DNA from: Christensenella sp. UBA1242
GTDB taxonomy: Bacteria; Bacillota; Clostridia; Christensenellales; UBA1242
Assembly: GCA_002308915.1 (NCBI GenBank)
Contig: DBWI01000021.1
Span: 103,395-137,500, forward strand
DNA: 34,106 bases
Direction: 5' to 3'
A program made the position numbers and the translations under genes. Below the pieces are notes generated by a model. It made no database searches. It was not told the origin of the DNA and saw only the letters and a list, made by a program, of their open reading frames with translations. How positions within the stretch are numbered: the first letter of the stretch is position 1; each line of letters opens with the position of its first letter. Positions 31,501-34,106 of the stretch are shown in pieces.

Positions 31501-33964
31501 CTGTAAAGTTGATTACTGCTTGATTCAAAGAATATGTATAAAGCCCTTCTTCTGTTTCAGACTTTATTACACCTTCGAGTAATATTTTGTTATATGTAGG
31601 AGCAACACCACCTTCGTTGAGTGTTACAACAACTGTTTTTCTTGTTACATCCCTGTTTGAGTCACCAATTTCATCATAAGCATAAAGTTCAATATTTCTT
31701 TCGCCAGTAATTACTTCTTTTGCTTTGATTGAAAGGATAGGATTATATACTTCAACAACAAAGTATTTTACAACTTCGCAATCAACATACAAATATTCTT
31801 TACCGTTTGCACTAAGTTCAAGCTTTTTGCCTCTAAAGGTTGACTTGATTAAAACTTTACCAACAGCAACTGGATTGATAATTTTTGATGATCTTAAATA
31901 TGTTGCACTAACAATTCTTGATATTGTTCCATATTCATAATCATTTTCTGTTGGGTTTGTCCCAAATCTTACATATGAACTATCTTCACTATACAAATCA
32001 TCAACGTCTGCATTGTATACCTTGTCAAAGAATTCAAATGTTGTAGTCAAAATGTCTGTGTTACCAACAAAAGAGAGTGGCAAGTTTTGACCATTCTTTA
32101 ATGAAACATACTCAATGTTTCCATTTTCATCATATTTCAAATTACCAACAACTGATGTTGTGTTAAAGCCTGGGTCGATTTTTACTGAAACATTTTCAAG
32201 TTTTTCAATAACAACAACATTGGCCGTTATTTTTTGACCAGACTCAAAAGAAATAGACAATGTTCCCCTGCCTGCTTTGATTGCAGAAATTGGAATATCG
32301 TATATTGTTACATTGTCAACAACTTCGCTTTGTGTTGCCTCACCTGAAACTTCAAAAACATCTTCGCCATCATTACCTTTAACTGTGATTGTTGCCAAAC
32401 CAAAGTCAATAGACAAAGGTGCAAGAGCAACTTTAACAACAGATGAAGAGAACTCTCCTGTTGTTTCCAAATAATATGTCCTTGAGTTTTGAATATCATC
32501 TTCATCACCCAATTGATTAACAAAACCAAGAGTTATGATACCTTCGTTAAAATTGAATGTTAATACTTTTTGAATCGTTTGTTTTTCTTCACTCAAAACT
32601 TGAACAGAAACATGTGCACCAACTTCAAATCCTGTGTTTGCAACAGAAAAATATAATGTTTCTCCACTTTCAAATAAAAGTTTTCCATTTGTAAAAGGAA
32701 CTTCATTGCCTGCAGAATTTTTAACCATAAGGAATCCCGCATTAACTTCTGTTGTTGCAACATTCAATGACAATTGTCCACTAGTCGCAGTTGTTGGCAT
32801 TGCTTCAAATGTTAAAGCAAGACCACTTGGTTTTCCTGCAGTTGCAACATAAGATGTAAATATGTTAAGTGGTGCTTGATAGTTTACATATGTACCTTCT
32901 GATGTGATTGAAATGTCTGTTATCTCGTCATATGTTGTGATTGTAATAACACCATTTTCTTTATCTCTTGTTGAAAACTTGCTATCTGGAAAATCTTTAT
33001 AACTAAGTTCAAACCAAACTTGGTCTGTTCCAACTTTGTTATTTTCTGGATTCAAAACCAATTCAATAGTGTAAACATAGCATGAGTTTGCCAAATCTTT
33101 ACGAGCTTGTATCCCATTGTTTTTGATACCAATATCACCAAACTTAAATTTTGGTGTTATGTCTAGCTCACTTTGAGTAAGAGCAAAAGGAACTCTAACT
33201 TGGAAAACAAGAGAATTTGTTAAAGGATTGTTTCTTGCAATATTTCTTGTTGTGTTTGCTTCAAGTTCTAGTCCTGCTTCATCACAAATAGAAACTTGTT
33301 GCATGTCAATTGCATTAACAACAACAACCCTTATTGTTGTTTTGATTGTGCTATCAAACGCAGAAACAACCTCAACACCAATTTCGCTTGGAACTGTGTT
33401 AAGGTTGGCATTCATAACTAACTTATTATTATCACGAATTGAGACACCTTCAATTGGAGAAGAAAGTGAGAAGTTGAGAGAAGTTTGATCTGTGCCATCT
33501 GGCAAGATTGTAAACATGGAAGAAGAAAGTCCAAGCACACCACCAGTAGCAGAATTGTATGCAATTGAATAAACATTGCTTCTTGGCTCAATTGATGCAA
33601 CAGGTAATGTTGCTGTCACAGTGAACACTGCAGATTTTTTTGCACCAACAAGTGTTACTTCAACATCCTTACATTTTCTTTCAGCAACAACTGTAACTTG
33701 AGTTACGCCATCTCCCAAATATTTTGTCAAAACAGAAATGTCTTGAGAATCATATTGAGCATGCAACTCATAGTCAACAGCATTTGTAACTGTTGCCCTT
33801 AAGGTTGCCTTGTTGTCATCTACCCCCAAAACAATATCAAGATGGTTTGTGCTGAGAGCAATTGCCATATTGTCATTGTTTCCACCACAGGCAACAAGAA
33901 GTGCCCCAGCAAAACCAACAAAAATCATAACAATTGCAATCAAAAGACTTCTAAATTTTTTCAT
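13547..33964 (-). CDS. Giant GLUG/Ig-like lipoprotein, 6805 aa (first gene of operon)
   Basis: This is a predicted surface lipoprotein of 6805 residues, unusually large for any bacterial protein. ATG 33964 follows AAGGGAGAAG (33971-33980) and begins MKKFRSLLIAI, with the lipobox LLVAC at Cys26. Order: signal peptide 1-25; Ig-like and beta-rich region ~27-1000, with a BIg_2-type ISPLNALNREV segment near residue 925; GLUG A 1001-1336; Ig-like stretch ~1337-2165; GLUG B 2166-2586; GLUG C 2617-3212; GLUG D 3218-4199; GLUG E 4215-4688; hydrophobic segments 4689-4753; unassigned 4754-5094; GLUG F 5095-5505; unassigned C-terminal region 5506-6805. No LPXTG, protease, glycosidase or toxin motif is visible. 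The first ~3200 residues are colinear with the downstream protein. It is the first gene of the operon, 66 nt from the predicted transcription start. A long lipid-anchored fibre or adhesin is the most plausible role, by inference from GLUG/Ig-like architecture. Confidence 0.95.
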   Translation of the reverse strand: MKKFRSLLIAIVMIFVGFAGALLVACGGNNDNMAIALSTNHLDIVLGVDDNKATLRATVTNAVDYELHAQYDSQDISVLTKYLGDGVTQVTVVAERKCKDVEVTLVGAKKSAVFTVTATLPVASIEPRSNVYSIAYNSATGGVLGLSSSMFTILPDGTDQTSLNFSLSSPIEGVSIRDNNKLVMNANLNTVPSEIGVEVVSAFDSTIKTTIRVVVVNAIDMQQVSICDEAGLELEANTTRNIARNNPLTNSLVFQVRVPFALTQSELDITPKFKFGDIGIKNNGIQARKDLANSCYVYTIELVLNPENNKVGTDQVWFELSYKDFPDSKFSTRDKENGVITITTYDEITDISITSEGTYVNYQAPLNIFTSYVATAGKPSGLALTFEAMPTTATSGQLSLNVATTEVNAGFLMVKNSAGNEVPFTNGKLLFESGETLYFSVANTGFEVGAHVSVQVLSEEKQTIQKVLTFNFNEGIITLGFVNQLGDEDDIQNSRTYYLETTGEFSSSVVKVALAPLSIDFGLATITVKGNDGEDVFEVSGEATQSEVVDNVTIYDIPISAIKAGRGTLSISFESGQKITANVVVIEKLENVSVKIDPGFNTTSVVGNLKYDENGNIEYVSLKNGQNLPLSFVGNTDILTTTFEFFDKVYNADVDDLYSEDSSYVRFGTNPTENDYEYGTISRIVSATYLRSSKIINPVAVGKVLIKSTFRGKKLELSANGKEYLYVDCEVVKYFVVEVYNPILSIKAKEVITGERNIELYAYDEIGDSNRDVTRKTVVVTLNEGGVAPTYNKILLEGVIKSETEEGLYTYSLNQAVINFTVKELGNNQFEINALTRNDNGEASLGDDEFDSAVLSFVVKDLNLEKNRLPSNIRVSMKAPVLVDKVTITNKPVDNLIYLQTRDLTQDISLTSFRILNTISPLNALNREVVYRFVPDNGVSDSIITISEDGLVRSNGQVGGHGRILVIPKDCLFLDDNGHEFFKQGYEEKLDSIEITVSDGTSRETAIRINSLSEIATKYNNNNSLHYVLMTNDTLSDGSLFTGTFSGGLYGKTLSSNNISSITLEGNSLFDTLGLDAVVEDLYIYGSVNGAGMVAQVNNGTIKNVIVDSYTTNNSTYIASSVSNQEGNAGGLVGVNNGTIDNCSFSGKVEASAIAGGLVAINNGNISSSSVLLYKLDGSEQAMTISGDIVGGLAGEIVGHSSIIKSYICDYSDTQLLPETAGGLVGKISSEEALVEKCFAERKGGTDFYAVLDEEVTEDKLTKIIKDSYVLSKSVEGEPGEETTVLTFSYYMTKITNTVLHGTTTDPVGTIYSDITFNSRNTWNKSTNKNYGFPYLTEVSAVQALTSEELADLKIQNSRLTLEEENDVAVVYLYKVKETITTSEKSVLNQLNTISIMELFNTTKTNGIMISFPQDSARQYSNLLTINANNIFVKAEGTCEINISSKYDRSIPARTVRLVIVLYTANFAITYQGQELNTTSALGIRTHSNEIIQTSIQDTLVATNRELTLELPDYKVVFEKDGQDSPYIVGDYLGNHTVLSSFDGEQLKLDVYLKLDAQDALVNKIIKDNSKINLTLNKTYGHVSLTTSISSLVVSPSDEASFTLTSVTDTKYRDVIASEYNYVVLDSNDMVVSNLIYLEQETTVNPESELYEPSKVIGNMNGAKSIVHNPANGTTTATYKIVVSINKTIKNFDKEGYTILFRSNDGTISVRVKVAILDQDILRVDINNYATIANDATSQEVAANYYPNNVLSPGTSGILDVMIYPEYATYTHITITAEPILGNSLRFTSQQKNGNRYSIDLATNFEFIENGVKIYAKDFENQFGEGQEVGRYYARVVVPSTVTVDTVFTVVVNVYNGDELKYTQEYSLVIVPQEKVGISINGETTVFALLGSTLYADVVYDQTQVISDKGVYNKRTGVVASGVSIYLLEDQEVYATKYYRQTLVIDIYGEFVNNFVVKVETSKYVNGIKQTEENTLTVYIVPFELDMETTHVVSEDSGDVAVGDRYFSHELDFVIGGKYVEGSEAGKQAYNNFLTNKYYSFGTDDGNDIGSYTINKGIHASTWIENLYFVNGSTYTPVVKKIGDSYVSTIDKTDRTRIIDDIMPQTTVVDNGDGTTTEQSTGKIAFKGLNNGTQEMLLTIKVGMPDGTTYAFNYFFTIKIADPTSDDAPKSISNAEEFIAAANGESEEDYILTRDIILYAYEVIEDTSKIRSLDGNGFQIVLVNYADLADGETSAEYALFKTVSSETTLKNLILNIYHIGTIDISDKGYDSIKVATLAIENQGIITNCQVISNRYLSNNIVPAVSGINIVASSTLGISEAKTAGFVINNTGVITNSSVGGEKIDIYSVNNFVATKKTQELAPFVISSFGEVSGFVNSNSGHIVSSYASNLRIINNSNTDYTTTTAGFAIENSGYVSMSYSKGVKNNVTDIHAIKFGIETSGISAGFVYLNSGEINNSYSNITLTNLGNNPGRNSAGFVYSNTSSGVIDTSLSLSRIIGATTTQMNFVGVDDRGNYLNNGEVNNSYYYDQIAIDDAAISIESAYGKSAQVLSSIIDKGQMYGFSFSRSLELDSIDGIWYMSSSGPELVSANTKAVSLRVASEDSDVPLYAYVDQYKYGSKYNPILIRTAQEFNKVFSGTDNSSAAKFVDASQGYIYGNYRLIHNIDLNELVDDASQDTYRLATSKMTLTGEHQKDGISLGKFDGNGFTISGLALSDTDKTNTSSNFGLFGSVENNAIVMNLNLILGTTNSEGDVFGVEAKNISYVGTVAGTVKDSTVVNINLSSVNSNSNSVVVRGKNIVGGAIGRVVGDSYVYNITAKDISVSAVMYPVDLGLSNDTDYLSYNKYSKDNRSRESLDVNVSYAGGIIGVIDRYIASDIDKDEFADSANVTDGDAVMLKTLGVNQISGGTVGGVIGYVGSLTIVQDALYELSYVEDLSTQGLYSYNGFAGGVVGLNRGYLRQVRAEHEYKWQIGNDDLEDDSIEDYIDNYYKDGPEARQSIIDNNMRGNLQLFENADYQPIGIGGLVGLQSSGKISRSYSKINVINENARFAGGAFAIHQMPVSNALNADKLTKFALEEVYAMGDVRGVVTGGVYAQSAGDSMSIEKVNAVNYWGDWLLTDTRDVYAFGANVIDESPTKATRLEKDSISFGSEEQMLANYQNQDSILQSITSLSMISGSGDDGVLFDGFFFGNEWDPESWERDENELFPHLILGYTTKVVRIRHMDDLELLRNSKVGNIYIIAPDDEYKGHTQVETEGERIVSKWIVIYKPLIWIKNFKGTIKVADSRYEYGFKFTNVPTRPLFQSAQEATFSNFTVKFDGIGSANLSSILVEEADRTTFSNLKFNNINIATTTSASELSVVVGEVKSACKFNNIEFENCSMTINTTGDNGLSAGLLFASANMNSSGSAIKGSISGIKLNDSCRVTINSSQAELKDIRVGLLGGSIIGDSETNISVDGIQGKIEINGSESASIKKSQIGYLLGNAQNITFNSSAGGKDKALQSEIIGEYNGIIQDSDIGGIVAQAGNVNFEDVFVCANISLNAVDSINLGILAGKASGSTIRNCHVYDLVDSSSATVSKPMRPAIVISNVYSGNNSSTVAIGSFVGDFGGLNSRIEGDYLDNFSYATIDLTTRTQGTDLNIGGLFGVINCTDASNASYHGNITYKSNVKNASVQQVNLGGIAGKAQGSFSEFVSTGDIRFVVYGNDIEGGSKKYYYGENVNLIIGGLFALTTGNIGIDNCLSAGNTYPYASDTSRSAEINLNTSSKVSLEKFTFGGLIGNVANSTTLKIINNYSISTLYNKFDRYIVGNNSLSTPNDGDNYKVNALVGNLDNSVNLDTSIGNKYSHVYTLVTENNERLMQKPEGFDELISENILLGNLLSNSKISALIESDSDWWEDGTKLNPNAEIKGKGDSERLNYIFLSSGVEITKGIDKLENTAIVSDGATFKLEDLDENLSQISPIAEIDADSYVAGLVIMANLDISEDSDIEKNGKKAVISGFADKNSGVIYSCNVRGAANNPANNITGSIKVGNNRIAGFVNENRGLIKACYTSMDLTSEYKDDLAVVAFVFNNYQDNNAVNTVGLIDTCYASGAIDCKKLNGETKTQKVNVFSSGNIFNSYSIAKIIHSEIYLEQLEIISTNCLLSNKNCFYDLFAVELPVSSSFKKYTKDVSLSYKQGAENPSFAIKNLNYNIEYAYGYPSFVDGIYANIEYMNHSTGNGASKETPYQVPNLGKLQQLEDLGNTDCIYFALTYDSNADRISRDIVWDSFSINQINLTSFTANGKIYEIRNLKTYGGGIFNVVTDSKINKISLNNITAKNLIGVTEDGINNYYFGILANDTVGDATTPTTIINDIYVTTSNNKERLYEGDYGQTCCLYFGSIVGRAQTGVEIKNCKVATDGANAYSLYIDPGPDNFAYYIVGGLVGLVDGAKIEKTSLTNNFVLTLIDRELSMSACETTFIVGGIVGMYKSGIVTDSYIDRSLQIFAGKDIINKQENQEDIDIVYVSNEEERGNKLVVGGIVGVVGYFSNSAPKLGIEPGNAKIDKCYVLNSRIFAGNHYFIDECYAAGISGYGGNIENCYCDAKAIAAQAMYKYFKAEPIDWYNGEPTQVSNGGKASLDYSANVYMNYGQVFNSYSKLFFMNMDQVAYASGIANYYDSINQVVNYCETIQGGMKSRNIFAYYDVDEGKLGWMVTCATSMITTAYFFGGLTLWNMAALAVFVAFPPVGWAGSAGIIAKIALFGGLCGASIANMLVIFNTTVINFDVSYFIGNGYEMFSDPGPNSSSKYSGRISYYEEFYKINEDFGLMFIPAVSKIASWLDDMFSLRTNDGMTTLIMSKSNDAREIVVGRPAFTNRGLMDYLLEDMNGLWCGLKKFTDTTAKETYIYSPSEDSGRKLLYAHDIYFDEIGYNKNGTRTIVDSNNNQIVYSSYNVIEKVNVSGDSFNDYYKLKDGDGVYESDYIPLYAIAPIIKERLNNSNYGSSDIIGNWDDWKNDGEKYVTGNTSSVSMSDIHTMLDSDHFDAETNTITVTSSDDYNAMKTIVNNLPNEVYYSSDEQQSNAKLEQFVHDYFEGDSNFDGQDSKNLKQIQEVLRHSENTDYQDAIITINFKLSSDLYLQKAYSLGTQDYPLNARITGSKNHKIKIETKVVDSTLTKQYGFVAYANNLEIDGINLEYPSDGNEIVVTDFVSDFNIGGFVATSYGKVTIKNSELQFYASDSDTSINGKEKLSVSAPNVGGFVAKANGDVEVINSLVRADILLKNEGTNNNSVGGMIGEIKGEFKHDAANKVMQNSSFRIVTNSSNDKIGGIIGWANNLKVDINYLQLNAGKELFTVGGISSKISAGILAKGKVRTGNRELYVGGLIGKLDNNAILSMENDNLFSFNFEDKILNSGSNEIDSTLIAADAGVDNMILYVGGLIGYGPTLNDESVSGENAKYSFNKVILGNKYYKSYQQRTFVEAGLNGDIYAREAYASDVIGNFSSSVKDQQTIVGQGMEIYVRSLAFANPNYKASSEVGKKPGANPSKQEAVLLDVTAIEKSVSDYVYNGDENNPNSPEDARSEKYFIATNIIKIDKYEYDLEIGTDYGSNSVAYINGEKFVLYNYNKTVFLVLSLVDFDEETSKYYISEYVYKITISGMMSKEGDYNLVENVEFNQVTAYKANVPSSSKIVDGFRKYKEMEERINGIGDDVSALSSVLDGQGGYRQSIGIYPYSYRGEDFKVTDVGDEGLKEISLITSKYQVKDNQVTLSGLDAYTRIKSDDGIMGVSRRYDAFELVNNNGEIKLDLKYSILDKNKNQLSSGIMNMFTFNSNSDFYPRLNNPKTDYIISLSSTNNEASNMKFDSYNSKFTLDKHNEAMPEIKNADMTYSIDWDNDSIIYGSSSSNNSFDDYLRVYQYPFSEVDGKNMAVVIISTMNQDEDNIYSYTDQVFATQLIGSTHKNYYLGNVKYKVYSYPLTKEQCSSRNRLFLPTCLEENQDFERYENNLLSIGDIREISTTEDYNSLLSDYIIDIVKERQYEFTDRGSRGYEILVYNEVDRYQITLNNLNWTDRQELKVEFSVENIPVEGGRVYVSDSRGDRTAYTGTISSGSKMGYAETYKTFVVNQDSFVTEDDGGLVHSIPVSVLNLSDAFVVKHKIHNSEYSDYYENYRLYIINYDDTGYIGFDMIELSAMQSDYKYIKDGNDNEQASGQTETYYLPVDNEGNIIKTNFGIEGYPQKFQDVKSVNGNRIVYFVNNGESSTLIYFNNDSNSKYLLSGRWTPEFDSDPNNNNGDKLYLNSGDNQYTLIWDATKGSYIVSSLIYETVINGVTYTQEEIYYGDSKQVKITTTSKSYSRNILSGIDLTSLDLMTGEPLYKLQEVNQMTNVVTAGYNIKNLELSLAIEEGNEQSILLDYDLDRITVLQTPVEQNTSKYSIAYVYEYETKKKYNAYLKNNGGDIELMKSNCDSFADGRIRSITFQISPDGIQGLEVLRIQGTIDNYVQLLDVDKFDSFTIRKADDSNNLFFATSDYENTTFGYNVITYNNIAFTRIYLPTKVLVNCEFEMAYNIMIKLLPFGGVGNALIITDSSNIKHYYTSTNGQKITFDSASSILSDVDYNGVIKSLGNGSKFGGSSDNPNAGKSFGISAEGNYLIYNKATFKDTETFDETGNNATINIEEYIFIRKSTLSISSISEQTYSQTEKDMENNDYTAIIKLKSRSQNGGVMIDTVSSKSEGSEDELTTQYKYYFNQNAHREYISTSNASSFNTKYLYAIQSDKGNEYVEQIGIGFNPTITHIDEQKIEIEGQDPIIIPASDEIVYERKLDIVLGFYTEG
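13550..17449 (-). other. Unassigned C-terminal region of the 6805-aa lipoprotein
   Basis: Residues 5506-6805, about 1300 residues with no GLUG repeats that I can see. It is rich in Tyr, Asn, Ser and Asp and looks mostly beta-stranded. One charged helical stretch near residues 5660-5695 (FRKYKEMEERING) could be a short coiled coil. An RGD tripeptide occurs at 6069-6071. The protein ends DIVLGFYTEG, with no anchor or sorting motif. The 3317-aa paralogue has nothing comparable. It could be a distal ligand-binding or export-related domain; the function is unknown. Confidence 0.6.
17450..18682 (-). repeat. GLUG module F of the 6805-aa lipoprotein
   Basis: Residues 5095-5505. It opens with DYQDAIITINFKLSSDLYL. 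Repeats include IGGFVATSYGKVTIKNSEL, VGGFVAKANGDVEVINSLV, VGGMIGEIKGEF, IGGIIGWANNLKVDINYL, VGGLIGKLDNNAILSME and VGGLIGYG. It is the only clear GLUG module on the C-terminal side of the hydrophobic segment, so that part would also be expected outside the membrane. Confidence 0.85.
19706..19900 (-). other. Internal hydrophobic (2-3 transmembrane) segment in the 6805-aa lipoprotein
   Basis: Residues 4689-4753 are almost wholly apolar and glycine/alanine-rich. Segments seen: MVTCATSMITTAYFFGGLTLW; then NMAALAVFVAFPPVGWAGSA; then GIIAKIALFGGLCGASIAN running into MLVIF. There is one Lys (4734) and no acidic residue. This is long enough for two or three membrane passes, or one hairpin plus a helix. 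It lies between GLUG module E and a non-repetitive stretch. The smaller paralogue lacks it. Confidence 0.75.
19901..21322 (-). repeat. GLUG module E of the 6805-aa lipoprotein
   Basis: Residues 4215-4688. It opens with GNGASKETPYQVPNLGKLQQL, the classic lead-in, then GGGIFNVVTDSKINKISL. Repeats include VGGLVGLVDGAKIEKTSLT, VGGIVGMYKSGIVTDSYID and VGGIVGVVGYFS. The last part has several cysteines (NIENCYCDAK) and leads into the hydrophobic segment. Confidence 0.85.
21368..24313 (-). repeat. GLUG region D of the 6805-aa lipoprotein (probably two modules)
   Basis: Residues 3218-4199. It opens with VRIRHMDDLELLRNSKVGNI. Repeats include IGGIVAQAGNVNFEDVFV, IGGLFGVINCTDASNASYHG, LGGIAGKAQGSFSEFVSTG and FGGLIGNVANSTTLKIIN. 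After a break near residues 3900-3950 come ISGFADKNSGVIYSCNVRG and IAGFVNENRGLIKACYTS. At 982 residues it is about twice the size of the other modules, so it probably represents two consecutive modules. There is no counterpart in the 3317-aa protein. Confidence 0.8.
24329..26116 (-). repeat. GLUG module C of the 6805-aa lipoprotein
   Basis: Residues 2617-3212. It opens with GSKYNPILIRTAQEFNKVFSG, then GKFDGNGFTISGLALS and NFGLFGSV. Repeats include VGTVAGTVKDSTVVNINL, VGGAIGRVVGDSYVYNITA, GGVVGLNRGYLRQVRAE and IGGLVGLQSSGKISRSYSK. It ends WERDENELFPHLILGY. It is the counterpart of module C' in the smaller protein. Confidence 0.88.
26207..27469 (-). repeat. GLUG module B of the 6805-aa lipoprotein
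   Basis: Residues 2166-2586. It opens with APKSISNAEEFIAAANGES, then IRSLDGNGFQIVLV. Repeats include GIITNCQVISN, GVITNSSVGG, SGFVNSNSGHIVSSYASN, AGFAIENSGYVSMSYSKG and AGFVYLNSGEINNSYSN. It ends IWYMSSSGPEL. It aligns by eye with module B' of the smaller protein. Confidence 0.88.
29957..30964 (-). repeat. GLUG module A of the 6805-aa lipoprotein
   Basis: Residues 1001-1336. It opens with TSRETAIRINSLSEIATKY, then LFTGTFSGGLYGKTLS. Repeats include GMVAQVNNGTIKNVIV, AGGLVGVNNGTIDNCSFSG, AGGLVAINNGNISSSSV, VGGLAGEIVGHSSIIKSYI and AGGLVGKISSEEALVEKCF. It ends NYGFPYL. These are the closest matches to the GLUG consensus in the window. Confidence 0.9.
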
Positions 33965-33970
33965 TGATTT

Positions 33971-33980
33971 CTTCTCCCTT
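33971..33980 (-). promoter_or_regulatory. Ribosome-binding site fixing the start of the 6805-aa lipoprotein
   Basis: AAGGGAGAAG on the minus strand has its GGGAG core 9 nt before ATG 33964. This supports that ATG over an in-frame TTG at 34066, which is simply the first three bases of the -35 box. Confidence 0.85.
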
Positions 33981-34036
33981 TGTATTCTTCTCAATTCGAA
34001 AATTTTTATTATTATATAATAAACCTTTCTACAGGA

Positions 34037-34066
34037 ATTATATAATACAAAAATAATGCATGTCAA
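34037..34066 (-). promoter_or_regulatory. Sigma70/SigA-type promoter of the giant lipoprotein operon
   Basis: On the minus strand, consensus TTGACA (34066-34061) and consensus TATAAT (34042-34037) are separated by 18 bp. The upstream 40 bp to the window end are almost all A/T and could act as an UP-like element. Transcription would start near 34030, about 66 nt before the ATG. The predicted transcript runs to the terminator at 3491-3529, about 30.5 kb. No operator is recognisable. Confidence 0.85.
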
Positions 34067-34106
34067 ATATTTTTAATAATAAAAATATATTTTTTAAATT
34101 TCAAAA

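Noticed and set aside
3549..33964. CRISPR-like or DNA tandem repeat array suggested by recurring plus-strand ccaccaac strings
   Set aside because: The strings are irregularly spaced, in frame with coding, and correspond to the VGG residues of GLUG repeats.
155..34019. Numerous plus-strand and out-of-frame reading frames of 60-150 codons across the window
   Set aside because: They lie inside rpoB or the two giant genes in other frames, lack convincing ribosome-binding sites and encode low-complexity products typical of antisense reading of A+T-rich repetitive genes.

Overview
All three genes in this window lie on the minus strand, and the DNA is strongly A+T-rich. TGG encodes Trp and every long frame reads with UGA as a stop, so the standard bacterial code applies and the code-4 Mollicutes are excluded. 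The RpoB sequence resembles Bacillota/Clostridia RpoB. Together with lipobox signal peptides and GLUG/Ig-like giant surface proteins, this suggests an uncultured low-GC, probably host-associated Clostridia-like bacterium. That placement is an inference from memory, not from a search.

Layout in the direction of transcription (high to low coordinates): a sigma70-type promoter (34037-34066) drives a two-gene operon. The first gene (33964-13547) encodes a 6805-residue lipoprotein. After a 45-bp gap, the second (13502-3549) encodes a 3317-residue lipoprotein. Both have Lgt/LspA-type signal peptides, bacterial Ig-like stretches and GLUG-repeat beta-helix-like modules. The smaller protein is colinear with the first ~3200 residues of the larger one, so the pair probably arose by duplication. 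The larger protein adds more GLUG modules, an internal hydrophobic segment of ~65 residues, and a ~1300-residue C-terminal region I cannot assign. A long inverted repeat (3491-3529) ends the operon.

The 274-bp gap that follows (3275-3548) holds that terminator, a near-consensus promoter (TTGACT-17-TATAAT), a ~150-nt leader with a strong stem-loop, and a ribosome-binding site. Next comes rpoB (3274 to beyond position 1), which is cut by the window edge after 1091 codons. rpoB therefore has its own promoter and does not follow rplL here. Its rifampicin-binding segment carries unusual residues, including Gln at the E. coli His526 position.

The likely combined role of the two giants is a very long, lipid-anchored cell-surface fibre or adhesin pair made from one ~30.5-kb transcript. 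No enzyme domain was recognised in either. I found no tRNA, rRNA, CRISPR, IS element or plus-strand gene.
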